From Pseudomonadota bacterium (GTDB lineage Bacteria; Pseudomonadota; Gammaproteobacteria; Burkholderiales; Burkholderiaceae_C): DNA of 64,000 nt. Below the pieces are notes generated by a model. That model searched no databases and was not told where the DNA came from. It saw only the letters and a program-made list of their open reading frames with translations. Made by a program: the position numbers and the translations under genes. Each line of letters opens with the position of its first letter. The first letter of the stretch is position 1. Positions 8,810 through 18,128 of the stretch are shown here, piece by piece. The stretch lies in contig JAKAZQ010000002.1 of the NCBI GenBank assembly GCA_021815805.1, forward strand, positions 1 through 64,000, written 5' to 3'.

Positions 8810-10876
8810 TCAGGCGCCCTCGACCATGCCCTGATGGCGCAACAGCGCCTCGATGCTCGGATCACGGCCGCGAAATGCGCGAAAAGACTCCAGCGCATCG
8901 CGGCTTGCGCCACGCGCGAGGATCTCGTCACGAAAGCTCGCGCCCGTCCGGGCGTCGAACAGGCCGCGTTCCTCGAACAGGGCGTAGGCGTCCGCGGACA
9001 AAACCTCCGCCCACTTGTAACTGTAATAGCCCGCGGCGTACCCACCGGCGAATATGTGGGTAAAACTGTGCTCGAACCGGGCGAATTCGGGTGGGAATAC
9101 CACGGCCACCTGTTCGCGCACCTCGCGCGCCAGCGCGGCGATGGCCTGCGGCGTGAAGCTGCGCAGCGTGGCGTGTGCGCGCAGATCGAACAGCGCGTAC
9201 TCGACCTGGCGCAGCGTCGCCATGCCGGCGAGGAAGTTGCGTGCCGCGCGGATGCGTTCGAACAATTCCCGCGGCAGCGGTTCGCCGCTGTCGACATGGC
9301 GTCCGATGCGGTGCAGCACCTCCCATTCCCGGCAGTAGTTCTCCAGGAACTGGCTCGGCAACTCGACGGCGTCCCATTCCACGCCGTTCATGCCCGACGC
9401 GGCGATCTCGTCGACCCGCGTCAGCAGGTGATGCAGGCCGTGCCCGAACTCGTGGAACAGGCTGACCACGTCGTCATAGGCCAGCAAGGCCGGGCGCGCG
9501 CCGACGCCTCGCGCAAAGTTGCAGGTCAGCACCGCCACCGGGGTCTGCAGCTCGCCGGCGGGGCGGCGCCAGCGTCCGCGCAGGTCGTTCATCCAGGCTC
9601 CGCCCTGCTTGCCGGCGCGCGCGTGGAGATCGGTGTAGAAGTGGCCGGCCAGGCTGCCGTCGGCCTGCTCGACGCGCCACAGCCGGACGTCGGCGTGCCA
9701 GGCGCCGTGCGCGGCCTGCTCGGTGATGTGCAGTCCGAACAGGCGCTGCACCAGGTCGAACAGCCCGTTCAGCACCTGCGGCTCGGTGAAATAGCGCCGC
9801 AGTTCCTGCTCCGAGTAGGCGTAGCGACGCTCGCGCAGGCGCTCGGCGACGAACGCCACGTCCCACGCCTGCAACTGCTCCAGGCCGAGTTCCGTGCGCG
9901 CGAAATCGTGCAGCTCCCGCCACTCGCGCTCGGCATACGGGCGGGCGCGCCGCGCCAGGTCGAGCAGGAAGTCCTCGACCTGCGCCGGGCTGTCGGCCAT
10001 CTTGGTCTGCAGCGACAGCTCGGCGGCATTGTCGAAGCCGAGCAGGCGTGCCTGCTCGTGGCGCAGAGCCAGCAGCTCGGCCATGACCGCCGAATTGTCC
10101 AGGGTCGGGTCGCCGAGATCGCTGGCGCGGGTGACCCTCGCGCGGTACAGCGTGTGGCGCAGCCCGCGATCCTGCGCGTAGTCCATGACCGGCTGGTAGC
10201 TCGGCTCCTGCAGCGTGAATTCGTAGGCCTCGTCGCCCGCCGCGGCCTCGCGCGCGGCCTGCAGCACGTCCTCGGGCAGGCCGCCCACCTGCCCGGGCGC
10301 GGCGCGCACCCGGAACGCATCGGTGGCGTCCAGCACATGTTCGGAAAATGCCTGTTCGAGCTCCGCGCAGCGCTGCTCGATCTGCGCGAAGCGCGCATGG
10401 TCCGGCCCGCGAAGCTCGCTGCCGCCCAGTCGCAGGTCGCGCAGCATGTGCTCGGCGATGCGCCGGCGCAGCGGGTCGAGGCGGGCGAAAGCGGGCGTCT
10501 TGCACAGCGCGGCGTGGCGCGCGAACAGCCGCGGATCGGCATGGATCTCGGCCCAGGTGCGGCTGACCTGCGGCAGCATGCGGTTGAACGCCTCGCGCAG
10601 CGGCGGGGTGTCCAGCACGCTGTGCAGGTGCGACACGACGCCCCATGAGCGCGTCAGCGCCTCGCTGGCGCGCTGCAGCGGCTCGATCAGGTTGTCCCAG
10701 CTCGGCTCGCTTGCCGATGCGGCGTCGCCGCACACCTGCTCGACCGCGCTGCGCAGTTCCGCGATGCGCTGCTCGATGGCCGGCTGCACGTGCTCCGGGC
10801 GCAGCGCCGAGAAGTCGGTGAAGTCCGCCTCGAGCAGCAGGGGGTTGTCGGCGTGCATGACGGGATGGGTCGGCAT
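8810..10876 (-). CDS. prlC: Oligopeptidase A (M3 family metallopeptidase)
   Basis: Cytoplasmic zinc oligopeptidase that degrades short peptides, including cleaved signal peptides. The 688-residue length matches PrlC/OpdA. The zinc motif HEFGHGLHH is present about 220 residues from the C terminus with downstream EYALFDLRAH-type helices. A second ATG 18 bp downstream (MHADNPLLL) is a credible alternative start. It lies 54 bp after folD on the same strand, matching the Burkholderiales order prlC-folD-two-component pair-aceE. Confidence 0.96.
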   Translation of the reverse strand: MPTHPVMHADNPLLLEADFTDFSALRPEHVQPAIEQRIAELRSAVEQVCGDAASASEPSWDNLIEPLQRASEALTRSWGVVSHLHSVLDTPPLREAFNRMLPQVSRTWAEIHADPRLFARHAALCKTPAFARLDPLRRRIAEHMLRDLRLGGSELRGPDHARFAQIEQRCAELEQAFSEHVLDATDAFRVRAAPGQVGGLPEDVLQAAREAAAGDEAYEFTLQEPSYQPVMDYAQDRGLRHTLYRARVTRASDLGDPTLDNSAVMAELLALRHEQARLLGFDNAAELSLQTKMADSPAQVEDFLLDLARRARPYAEREWRELHDFARTELGLEQLQAWDVAFVAERLRERRYAYSEQELRRYFTEPQVLNGLFDLVQRLFGLHITEQAAHGAWHADVRLWRVEQADGSLAGHFYTDLHARAGKQGGAWMNDLRGRWRRPAGELQTPVAVLTCNFARGVGARPALLAYDDVVSLFHEFGHGLHHLLTRVDEIAASGMNGVEWDAVELPSQFLENYCREWEVLHRIGRHVDSGEPLPRELFERIRAARNFLAGMATLRQVEYALFDLRAHATLRSFTPQAIAALAREVREQVAVVFPPEFARFEHSFTHIFAGGYAAGYYSYKWAEVLSADAYALFEERGLFDARTGASFRDEILARGASRDALESFRAFRGRDPSIEALLRHQGMVEGA

Positions 10877-10930
10877 CTGCGGGAGTTGCGGTGGGTGCGT
10901 GCCGCGACGGGGCGTGCCGGTGCGGCGCGC

Positions 10931-11779
10931 TCACTCCTGGTCGCAGGCCTGCACGGTATTGGACAACAGCATGGCGATGGTCATCGGCCCGACCCCGCCG
11001 GGCACGGGGGTGATCCAGCCGGCAACCTCGCGCGCCGGCTCGAAATCGACGTCACCGCACAGGCGGCCGTCGGCGCCGCGGTTGATGCCGACGTCGATGA
11101 CCACGGCTCCCGGCTTGATCATGTCGGCGCCGATCATGCGCGGCCGACCCACCGCCGCCACCAGCACGTCGGCCTGGCGGCAGGTGTGCGCGAGATCGGG
11201 CGTGCCGCTGTGGGCGATGGTGACGGTGGCGTTCATGCCCAGCAGCATCAGCGCCATCGGCTTGCCGACGATGTTCGAGCGCCCCACGACCACCGCATGG
11301 CGCCCGCGCAGATCGTGCAGGCCGATGTGCTCGAGCATGCGCACGCAGCCGAGCGGCGTGCACGGCCGGAAGCCCGGTTGTCCGACCATCAGCGCGCCGG
11401 CGCTGGCGACGTGGAAACCGTCGACGTCCTTGCGCGGAGAGATCGCCTCGATCACGCGCTTGGCGTCGATGTGCGGCGGCAGCGGCAACTGCACCAGGAT
11501 GCCGTGCACGCTGTCGTCGTGGTTCAGCGCGTGGATGCGCGCCAGCAGCTCCGACTCGCGCAGGTCGGCGTCGAAGGTCTGGTGCAGCGAGCGGATGCCG
11601 GCCTGCTCGCAGGCCGCGATCTTGTTGCGCACATAGACCTGGCTCGCGGCATCGCTGCCGACGAGGATCACCGCCAGGGCGGGCTGGCAGCCGGCGGAGC
11701 GCAGTGCGGCGACGCGCCCGGCGAGTTGCGTGCGCACCTGTGCGGCCAGGGCCTTGCCGTCGAGGAGTTGGGCTGTCAT
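10931..11779 (-). CDS. folD: Bifunctional methylenetetrahydrofolate dehydrogenase/cyclohydrolase
   Basis: Interconverts 5,10-methylene-THF, methenyl-THF and 10-formyl-THF, feeding purine and formyl-Met synthesis. The 282-residue protein shows the catalytic region [14 protein letters not shown] (Tyr and Lys), PLPPHID, the signature [10 protein letters not shown], and the NADP-binding [14 protein letters not shown]. It ends 42 bp before the response regulator on the same strand. A normal, complete housekeeping gene. Confidence 0.98.
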   Translation of the reverse strand: MTAQLLDGKALAAQVRTQLAGRVAALRSAGCQPALAVILVGSDAASQVYVRNKIAACEQAGIRSLHQTFDADLRESELLARIHALNHDDSVHGILVQLPLPPHIDAKRVIEAISPRKDVDGFHVASAGALMVGQPGFRPCTPLGCVRMLEHIGLHDLRGRHAVVVGRSNIVGKPMALMLLGMNATVTIAHSGTPDLAHTCRQADVLVAAVGRPRMIGADMIKPGAVVIDVGINRGADGRLCGDVDFEPAREVAGWITPVPGGVGPMTIAMLLSNTVQACDQE

Positions 11780-11821
11780 GGGTCGCGAGGACGAGGGACG
11801 CGCGGCGGCAGGCCGGGCCGG

Positions 11822-12436
11822 CTACTTGTTCGCGCCGAGCGCGATCTTGAGCAGGTCGGCAACCGTGTTGGCGCCGAGTTTTTCCATGATGTTGGCGCGA
11901 TGCGCCTCCACCGTCTTGATGCTGATGTTCAGATCGTCGGCGATCTGCTTGTTCAGGCGCCCGGCGACGATGCGCTCGAGCACCTGCGATTCGCGGCTGG
12001 TGAGCTTGGAAAGCAGCGCGTCACGGCTGGCGCTCTGCGCGTGCTCCTCGAGATCGACGCGCGCCTTGTGCAGCATGCGGTCGACGAGGTCGCGCAGCAG
12101 GTTTTCGTTGAACGGCTTCTCGATGAAATCGATGGCGCCCTTTTTCATCGTCGCCACCGCCATCGGCACGTCGCCATGGCCGGTGATGAACGCCAGCGGA
12201 ATGCTCTGGCCGCGCTGCAGCAGGCGCTCCTGCAGTTCCAGCCCGCTCATGCCGGGCATGCGCACGTCGACGATCAGGCAGGCCACCTCGCGCGGGTCGA
12301 AGCGCGACAGGAAGGCCTCGGCCGAGTCGAAGCAGCGCACGCGGTAATCGTTGCCCTCGAGCAGCCACTGCAGGGAGTCGCGCACGGCTTCATCGTCGTC
12401 GATGACGTATACGGTGCCTTTGTTCGCTGGTTTCAT
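11822..12436 (-). CDS. FixJ-family two-component response regulator
   Basis: 204 residues: a receiver domain (acidic residues at 13-14, phospho-acceptor Asp57 in LIVDVRMPGMSG, conserved Lys107) and a C-terminal LuxR-type helix-turn-helix (LTSRESQVLERIVAGRLNK, then KTVEAHRANIMEKLG). It overlaps the upstream sensor kinase by 4 bp (ATGA), so they form one operon. The pair sits between folD and the divergently oriented pyruvate dehydrogenase operon, an arrangement I recall from other Burkholderiales, so control of carbon or redox genes is plausible. The target promoters are not known from sequence. Confidence 0.93.
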   Translation of the reverse strand: MKPANKGTVYVIDDDEAVRDSLQWLLEGNDYRVRCFDSAEAFLSRFDPREVACLIVDVRMPGMSGLELQERLLQRGQSIPLAFITGHGDVPMAVATMKKGAIDFIEKPFNENLLRDLVDRMLHKARVDLEEHAQSASRDALLSKLTSRESQVLERIVAGRLNKQIADDLNISIKTVEAHRANIMEKLGANTVADLLKIALGANK

Positions 12437-14970
12437 GGACTCGTCGGGTCAAGAGCGGGTGCGGCATGCGCCGCGGAACCGGCATCCGGCGATGCCGAGA
12501 CAGCGCTGCCCGGAGTCGCCGGGGAGGCGACACTGACGCGGGGCGCGGGTTCCAGTGGAAGCGTGAAGCAGAACACACTGCCGCACAGGGCATCCCCATT
12601 GTATTGATTCTCCGCCCACAGCCTGCCCTCGTGGAACTCGACGATCGAGCGGCAGATGTTCAGCCCGATGCCGAGCCCTTCGCTCTTGGTCGTGTAGAAG
12701 GCCTCGAACAAGTGGCTCATCACCTCGTCGGACACGCCGGTGCCGTTGTCGCGAACGCTGAAACGCACCAGCGCGTCGTCGCGCCGTATGTCGAGGTCGA
12801 CGCTGCGCAGCGCTCCGCTGCGACCGGCCTTGTCGACGGCCTCGGCGGCATTGCGCAGCAGGTTGAGCAGCACCTGCTCGATGAGAATCGGATCGGCGTG
12901 CAGCGCGGTGATGCCCGGGGCGATGTGCGTGAACAGGCGCACGTTGCGTCGCCGCAGCTCGATCTCGGCCAGTTCCAGGGTGTTCTGCACGATGTCCTGC
13001 ACGCTGCAGGCCACGCGGTGCGGCTCGTTCTTTTTCACGAAGTCGCGCACCCGCCGGATCACGGCCGCCGCGCGCTGCGCCTGGCGCGCCGTCTTTTCCA
13101 GCGCCGGCTGCAGTTCGTCGACCGGCATCGAATGGTTGCGCAGGCGCGCCAGCATGCCCGAGCAGTAGTTGTTGATCGCCGTCAGCGGCTGGTTGAGCTC
13201 GTGCGCCAGCGATGACGCCATCTCGCCCATGGAAATCAGGCGCGACGTGATCTGCGCCTTTTCCTCCTGGTTGCGCGCCACCTCCTCGGCCTGGTGACGC
13301 GCCGTGACGTCGGTCGCGATGAGCATTTGCACGACGCGGCCGTCGACCCACTGGATGTAGCGCTGGCGCACGTCGAACCAGCGGTCGAGCGAGGCCACGT
13401 GGATCTCGTGCACCTTGGCCTGGCTGTGCAGGAATTCGTCGGTGGGCAGCCCGACGAAGCTGTCGACCGCATCGTTGCCGTCGAGGTTGCCGCCGGGCGG
13501 CGGCTCCTGGCCGCTCAGCCAATGGTGTCCGAGCGCGGAGGCGCCGAACCACTGCCGGTACAGCTTGTTCGCATAGAGCTGCTCGTCGCGATCGATGGCC
13601 AGTACCGACACCGCGGCGTCGAGGCCCTCGAGCACGGCGACAAAACGCTCGTGCGATGCCGCCAGCTCCTGGCGGATGCGCGTCGGCTCGGTGATGTCGG
13701 TGATCGAGGTGACCCAGCCGGTCTGGCGGTCGCGGTTGTCGATCAGCGCCGAGACATAGACCCGTGCGTCGAACTCGCTGCCGTCCTTGCGCGCCAGCTT
13801 GAGCGCGAAGCCCGACGGTGGTGCCAGGCCGTCCAGGGTCTGCTGCAGCGCCAGCGACATTTCGGCCGAGCGGCGTACCGGCCAGTAGGGGTGCGGCGGC
13901 GCCTTTCCGACCAGGTCGTGCTCGGAGAACCCCGTCATCTTGCAGAACGCCATGTTGACGTAGGTGATGCGTCCCTGCATGTCGATGGCCTGCATGCCGG
14001 TGGACAGCGAATTCTCCATGGCCCGCCGGAACGCCGTCTCGCGCGTCAGGCGCTGCTGGGTCTGCAGGCGCTCGCGCATCTGGCGCCAGCTGCCCCACTG
14101 CATCCACAGCATGAGCGCCGACAGCACGAACACCGCCCAGTACAGCCCGCGCACGGTCCAGCCCGGGCTGGTGTGGTAGCTGCTCACCCGCATCGCCAGC
14201 CCGGCGTCGAACGGGTGCAGCGCGACAAGGTACTGCAGCGGCTTGCGCGCCAGATCCCCGGTGGCGGTATTCGCCAGCACGCGATGCGTGACGCGATCCA
14301 CCAGCGCCACCGCGTACTGGCTGCTGAGCTCCTGCACGGTGGTGGCGCGCAGCAGGCCGTCGATCGAGTAGACGGCGCCGACCGTACCCGCGAAGCGCGT
14401 GCCGAGCAGCACCGGCGTGGCCGATTCGACCACCCAGCCGAGTGCGTGCAGGTGGTACGGCACGCTGTAGGCAGGGCGCAGGCGCGACTGCGCCAGCTGC
14501 TGCAGGCGCTGCGATTCGGCCTGCGCAAGCTGGCGTTGCGGATCCGCCCAGCGCACTTCGCGCGGCACCGCCGCGCTGACCACGAGGTGCGCGAGGCGGC
14601 CTTCGGCCCCGGTGGCGTACACGGCGACCACCGGCGCGTGCTGGCGCAGGAAGGCGCGCGCCATCAGCGGGAAGCGCTCATTGCCCTGTCGCGTCTCCAG
14701 GGCATTGGCCATGGACTGGAGCTGTTCCTGCATCAGGGCCATCTCCAGGCTCATGCGCTGGCGTGCCCACTCGGTGTCGCGTTGCAGCGAGTCCTGCTCG
14801 CGCTGCAGTTCGGTCTGCTGGGTGTAGCGCACGAGGGCCGCGGCGGCGCCCAGGAACAGCACCAGCGAGAGCAGCGGGCCGAACAGCAGCAGGCGATCCG
14901 CGCTCAGGCCGTGCAGCACGCGCTGCACGCGCCGGCGCAGGCGCTGAAACGGAAAGGGCGACATGTTCAC
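12433..14970 (-). CDS. PAS-domain sensor histidine kinase (FixL/DctB-like)
   Basis: 845-residue membrane kinase. Two membrane helices (about 26-48 and 276-292) flank a roughly 225-residue periplasmic sensor, probably dCache/PAS-like. Two cytoplasmic PAS domains follow (about 315-430 and 440-560), then a HisKA domain with the H-box MGEMASSLAHELNQPLTAI, and an HATPase domain with N-box LLRNAAEAVD, G1 DNGTGVS and G2 GLGIGL. The tail after about 810 is Ala/Pro/Ser-rich. It is paired with the FixJ-like regulator by a 4-bp overlap. No haem-binding FixL signature was identified, so an oxygen-sensing role should not be assumed; the ligand is unknown. Confidence 0.92.
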   Translation of the reverse strand: MNMSPFPFQRLRRRVQRVLHGLSADRLLLFGPLLSLVLFLGAAAALVRYTQQTELQREQDSLQRDTEWARQRMSLEMALMQEQLQSMANALETRQGNERFPLMARAFLRQHAPVVAVYATGAEGRLAHLVVSAAVPREVRWADPQRQLAQAESQRLQQLAQSRLRPAYSVPYHLHALGWVVESATPVLLGTRFAGTVGAVYSIDGLLRATTVQELSSQYAVALVDRVTHRVLANTATGDLARKPLQYLVALHPFDAGLAMRVSSYHTSPGWTVRGLYWAVFVLSALMLWMQWGSWRQMRERLQTQQRLTRETAFRRAMENSLSTGMQAIDMQGRITYVNMAFCKMTGFSEHDLVGKAPPHPYWPVRRSAEMSLALQQTLDGLAPPSGFALKLARKDGSEFDARVYVSALIDNRDRQTGWVTSITDITEPTRIRQELAASHERFVAVLEGLDAAVSVLAIDRDEQLYANKLYRQWFGASALGHHWLSGQEPPPGGNLDGNDAVDSFVGLPTDEFLHSQAKVHEIHVASLDRWFDVRQRYIQWVDGRVVQMLIATDVTARHQAEEVARNQEEKAQITSRLISMGEMASSLAHELNQPLTAINNYCSGMLARLRNHSMPVDELQPALEKTARQAQRAAAVIRRVRDFVKKNEPHRVACSVQDIVQNTLELAEIELRRRNVRLFTHIAPGITALHADPILIEQVLLNLLRNAAEAVDKAGRSGALRSVDLDIRRDDALVRFSVRDNGTGVSDEVMSHLFEAFYTTKSEGLGIGLNICRSIVEFHEGRLWAENQYNGDALCGSVFCFTLPLEPAPRVSVASPATPGSAVSASPDAGSAAHAAPALDPTSP

Positions 14971-15079
14971 CCCGCAAGTCTATGCAAAGAGCGTTCAGGC
15001 GAGCATGCTGGTCAGGCCTGCGCGCCGCGCGGCGGGCGGCGCAGGCATCCGGGGAAACCCGAGACACAGGGAAAAATTC

Positions 15080-15095
15080 CACATTATAAAATGTG
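15080..15095. promoter_or_regulatory. AT-rich dyad upstream of aceE
   Basis: Inverted repeat CACAT-TATAAA-ATGTG in an unusually AT-rich patch about 60-75 bp before the aceE start, in the 184-bp region shared with the divergent sensor kinase. The spacer looks like a -10 box. It is a good candidate operator for control of pyruvate dehydrogenase; the binding protein is unknown. Confidence 0.5.
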
Positions 15096-15154
15096 ATATT
15101 GCGATCCAAAAAATTCTTTGCCATACTCGCCGCGCTACCCAGAGGAGACCCACC

Positions 15155-17860
15155 ATGGCAGCAGTACCCGAATCCCAGGCCACGGCGGCCAACGACGCCG
15201 ATCCCCAGGAAACTCGCGAATGGCTGGATGCGCTGCAGGCGCTGATCGCCAGCGAAGGGCGCGAGCGCGCCCACTTTCTGCTGGAGTCCCTGCTCGACCA
15301 GGCGCGCCAGGACGGCGTGGACATGCCCTTTTCGGCCAACACGGCGTATGTGAACACCATCCCGCCGGACCTGGAAGAGCGCAACCCGGGGAATGTGGAA
15401 ATCGAGGAGCGCCTGCGCGCCTACATGCGCTGGAACGCCATGGCCATGGTGGTTCGCGCCAACCGCCTGCACCCCGCCGACGGCGGCGACCTGGGCGGAC
15501 ACATCGCTTCGTTCGCGTCGCTGGCGACCATGCTCGGCGCCGGGTTCAACCATTTCTGGCACGCGCCGAGCGAGGATCATGGCGGGGACCTGGTCTATTT
15601 CCAGGGCCACAGCGCACCCGGCATCTACGCGCGCGCGTTCATGGAAGGACGCCTGAGCGAGCAGCAACTGCTCAACTTCCGCCAGGAGGTCGACGGCCAG
15701 GGCCTGTCGAGCTATCCGCACCCGAAGCTGATGCCCGATTTCTGGCAGTTCTCGACGGTGTCGATGGGCCTGGGCCCGATCATGGCGATCTACCAGGCCC
15801 GCTATCTCAAGTACCTGCACGCGCGCGGCATCGCCGACACCGCCAGGCGCAAGGTCTGGGTGTTCTGCGGCGACGGCGAAATGGACGAACCCGAGTCGCT
15901 CGGCGCCATCGGCCTGGCCGCGCGCGAGAAGCTGGACAACCTGGTGTTCGTCGTCAACTGCAACCTGCAGCGTCTGGACGGCCCGGTGCGCGGCAACGGC
16001 AAGATCATCCAGGAACTGGAGGCGGAATTCCGCGGCTCCGGCTGGAACGTGATCAAGCTCATCTGGGGCTCGTACTGGGATCCGCTGCTGGCGCGCGACA
16101 AGGAGGGCATCCTGCGCCAGGTCATGATGGACGTGCTGGACGGCGACTACCAGGCGATGAAGGCGAACGACGGCGCGTTCGTGCGCAAGCATTTCTTCGG
16201 CCGGCACCCCAAGCTGCTCGAGATGGTCAAGAACATGAGCGACGAGGACATCTGGCGCCTCAACCGCGGCGGTCACGACCCGAGCAAGGTGTACGCCGCC
16301 TTCCACGCCGCGGCGCACCACCAGGGACAACCCACGGTGCTGCTGGTCAAGACCATCAAGGGCTACGGCATGGGCCAGGCGGCCGAGGCGCGCAACGTCG
16401 CGCACCAGGTGAAAAAGCTCACCGACGACGACATCCGCGAGTTCCGCGATCGCTTCAACATCCCGGTGCCGGACCACGACCTGCCGAACCTGCCGTTCTT
16501 CCGCCCGGCCGACGACACGCCGGAGATGCAGTATCTGCATGCGCGACGCAAGGCGCTGGGCGGCTACCTGCCGCAGCGCCGGCGCAAGGCGGACGAGCAG
16601 CTGGCGCTGCCGCCGCTGGCCGAGATCTTCAAGCCCATGCTCGAGCCGACCGCCGAGGGACGCGAGATCTCCACCACCCAGGCCTACGTGCGCTGCCTGA
16701 ACCAGCTGCTGCGCGACAAGGCCCTCGGCCCGCGCGTCGTGCCGATCCTGGTCGATGAAACCCGCACCTTCGGCATGGAAGGCCTGTACCGGCAGATCGG
16801 CATCTATGCCCCGGAAGGCCAGAAGTACACGCCGGTGGATCGCGGCGAAGTGATGTACTACCGCGAGGACAAGGCCGGCCAGATCCTGCAGGAAGGCATC
16901 AGCGAGGCCGGGGGCATGTGCTCGTGGATCGCCGCCGCGACCTCGTATTCGCACAGCAACCGCATCAGCATCCCGTTCTTCATCTACTACTCGATGTTCG
17001 GGTTCCAGCGCATCGGCGATCTGGTGTGGGCAGCCGGCGACATGCTGGCGCGCGGCTTCCTGCTGGGCGGAACCTCGGGGCGCACCACGCTCAACGGCGA
17101 GGGCCTGCAGCACGAGGACGGTCACAGCCAGATCATGGCCGCCAACGTGCCCAACTGCATCAGCTACGACCCGACCTTCGCGCATGAGGTCGCGGTGATC
17201 CTGCACAGCGGCCTGCAGCGCATGGTGGTGAACCAGGAGGACGTGTTCTTCTACATCACCCTGCTCAACGAGAACTACGCCCAGCCCGGACTGGAGCAGG
17301 GCACCGAGCAGCAGATTCTCAAGGGCATGTACCGCTGCCGGCCGGGCAAGCGCGGCAAGCTGCGCGTGCAGCTGCTCGGCTCCGGATCCATCCTGCGCGA
17401 GGTGCTGGCGGCCGCCGAGCTGCTGGAGCAGGACTGGGGCGTGGCCGCCGACGTGTGGAGCTGCCCCAGCTTCAACGAGCTGGCGCGCGACGGCCGCGAC
17501 AGCGAACGCTGGAACCTGCTGCACCCGAAGGACAAGGCGCGCAAGAGCTTTGTCGCGCAACAGCTGGAGGCGCACGACGGCCCGGTGATCGCATCCACCG
17601 ACTACGTGCGCCTGTACGCCGAGCAGATCCGGCCCTACCTGCCGGCCGGGCGCAGCTATCGCGTGCTCGGCACCGACGGCTTCGGGCGATCCGACACGCG
17701 CACCAAGCTGCGCCGGCATTTCGAGGTCGATCGCCATTTCGTCGTGCTGGGCGCGCTGCGCAGCCTGGCCGACGAAGGCAGGCTGGATGTCGCCAAGGTC
17801 GCCGAGGCCATCGAGCGCTACGGCATCGATCCCGAACGCATCAACCCGCTGCTGGCCTGA
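15155..17860 (+). CDS. aceE: Pyruvate dehydrogenase E1 component (homodimeric)
   Basis: Thiamine-diphosphate-dependent decarboxylase of the pyruvate dehydrogenase complex, 901 residues, the single-chain type of proteobacteria. Visible: the TPP motif GDGEMDEPES...NCNLQ, the SYPHPKLMPDFWQF region, and the conserved GTSGRTTLNGEGLQHEDGHS loop. The start is the ATG preceded by AGAGGAGA at ideal spacing; the open frame further upstream is not supported. It leads the operon aceE-aceF-lpdA with gaps of 36 and 15 bp. Confidence 0.98.
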   Translation: MAAVPESQATAANDADPQETREWLDALQALIASEGRERAHFLLESLLDQARQDGVDMPFSANTAYVNTIPPDLEERNPGNVEIEERLRAYMRWNAMAMVVRANRLHPADGGDLGGHIASFASLATMLGAGFNHFWHAPSEDHGGDLVYFQGHSAPGIYARAFMEGRLSEQQLLNFRQEVDGQGLSSYPHPKLMPDFWQFSTVSMGLGPIMAIYQARYLKYLHARGIADTARRKVWVFCGDGEMDEPESLGAIGLAAREKLDNLVFVVNCNLQRLDGPVRGNGKIIQELEAEFRGSGWNVIKLIWGSYWDPLLARDKEGILRQVMMDVLDGDYQAMKANDGAFVRKHFFGRHPKLLEMVKNMSDEDIWRLNRGGHDPSKVYAAFHAAAHHQGQPTVLLVKTIKGYGMGQAAEARNVAHQVKKLTDDDIREFRDRFNIPVPDHDLPNLPFFRPADDTPEMQYLHARRKALGGYLPQRRRKADEQLALPPLAEIFKPMLEPTAEGREISTTQAYVRCLNQLLRDKALGPRVVPILVDETRTFGMEGLYRQIGIYAPEGQKYTPVDRGEVMYYREDKAGQILQEGISEAGGMCSWIAAATSYSHSNRISIPFFIYYSMFGFQRIGDLVWAAGDMLARGFLLGGTSGRTTLNGEGLQHEDGHSQIMAANVPNCISYDPTFAHEVAVILHSGLQRMVVNQEDVFFYITLLNENYAQPGLEQGTEQQILKGMYRCRPGKRGKLRVQLLGSGSILREVLAAAELLEQDWGVAADVWSCPSFNELARDGRDSERWNLLHPKDKARKSFVAQQLEAHDGPVIASTDYVRLYAEQIRPYLPAGRSYRVLGTDGFGRSDTRTKLRRHFEVDRHFVVLGALRSLADEGRLDVAKVAEAIERYGIDPERINPLLA

Positions 17861-17896
17861 CGGCCGTTGCACGACACGAACACGGAGACACCCGAG

Positions 17897-18128
17897 ATGG
17901 CGCAAGTGCAGGTTCAGGTTCCCGACATCGGGGATTTCAAGGACGTCGAGGTGATCGAGCTGCTGGTCAAGCCCGGAGACCGGATCGAGGCGGAGCAGTC
18001 GCTGGTGACGGTGGAGAGCGACAAGGCGAGCATGGAGATCCCGAGCAGCGCGGGCGGCGTGGTGAAGGCGCTGCTGGTCAAGCTCGGCGACAAGGTCAGC
18101 GAGGGCACGCCGCTGGTGGAACTGGAGG
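17897..18128 (+). repeat. Lipoyl-domain DNA repeat, copy 1 (in aceF)
   Basis: 232-bp direct repeat matching 19268-19499 with two mismatches by my count, covering the complete lipoyl-domain coding region from the start codon. The sequences diverge at once in the Ala/Pro linker. Confidence 0.92.
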
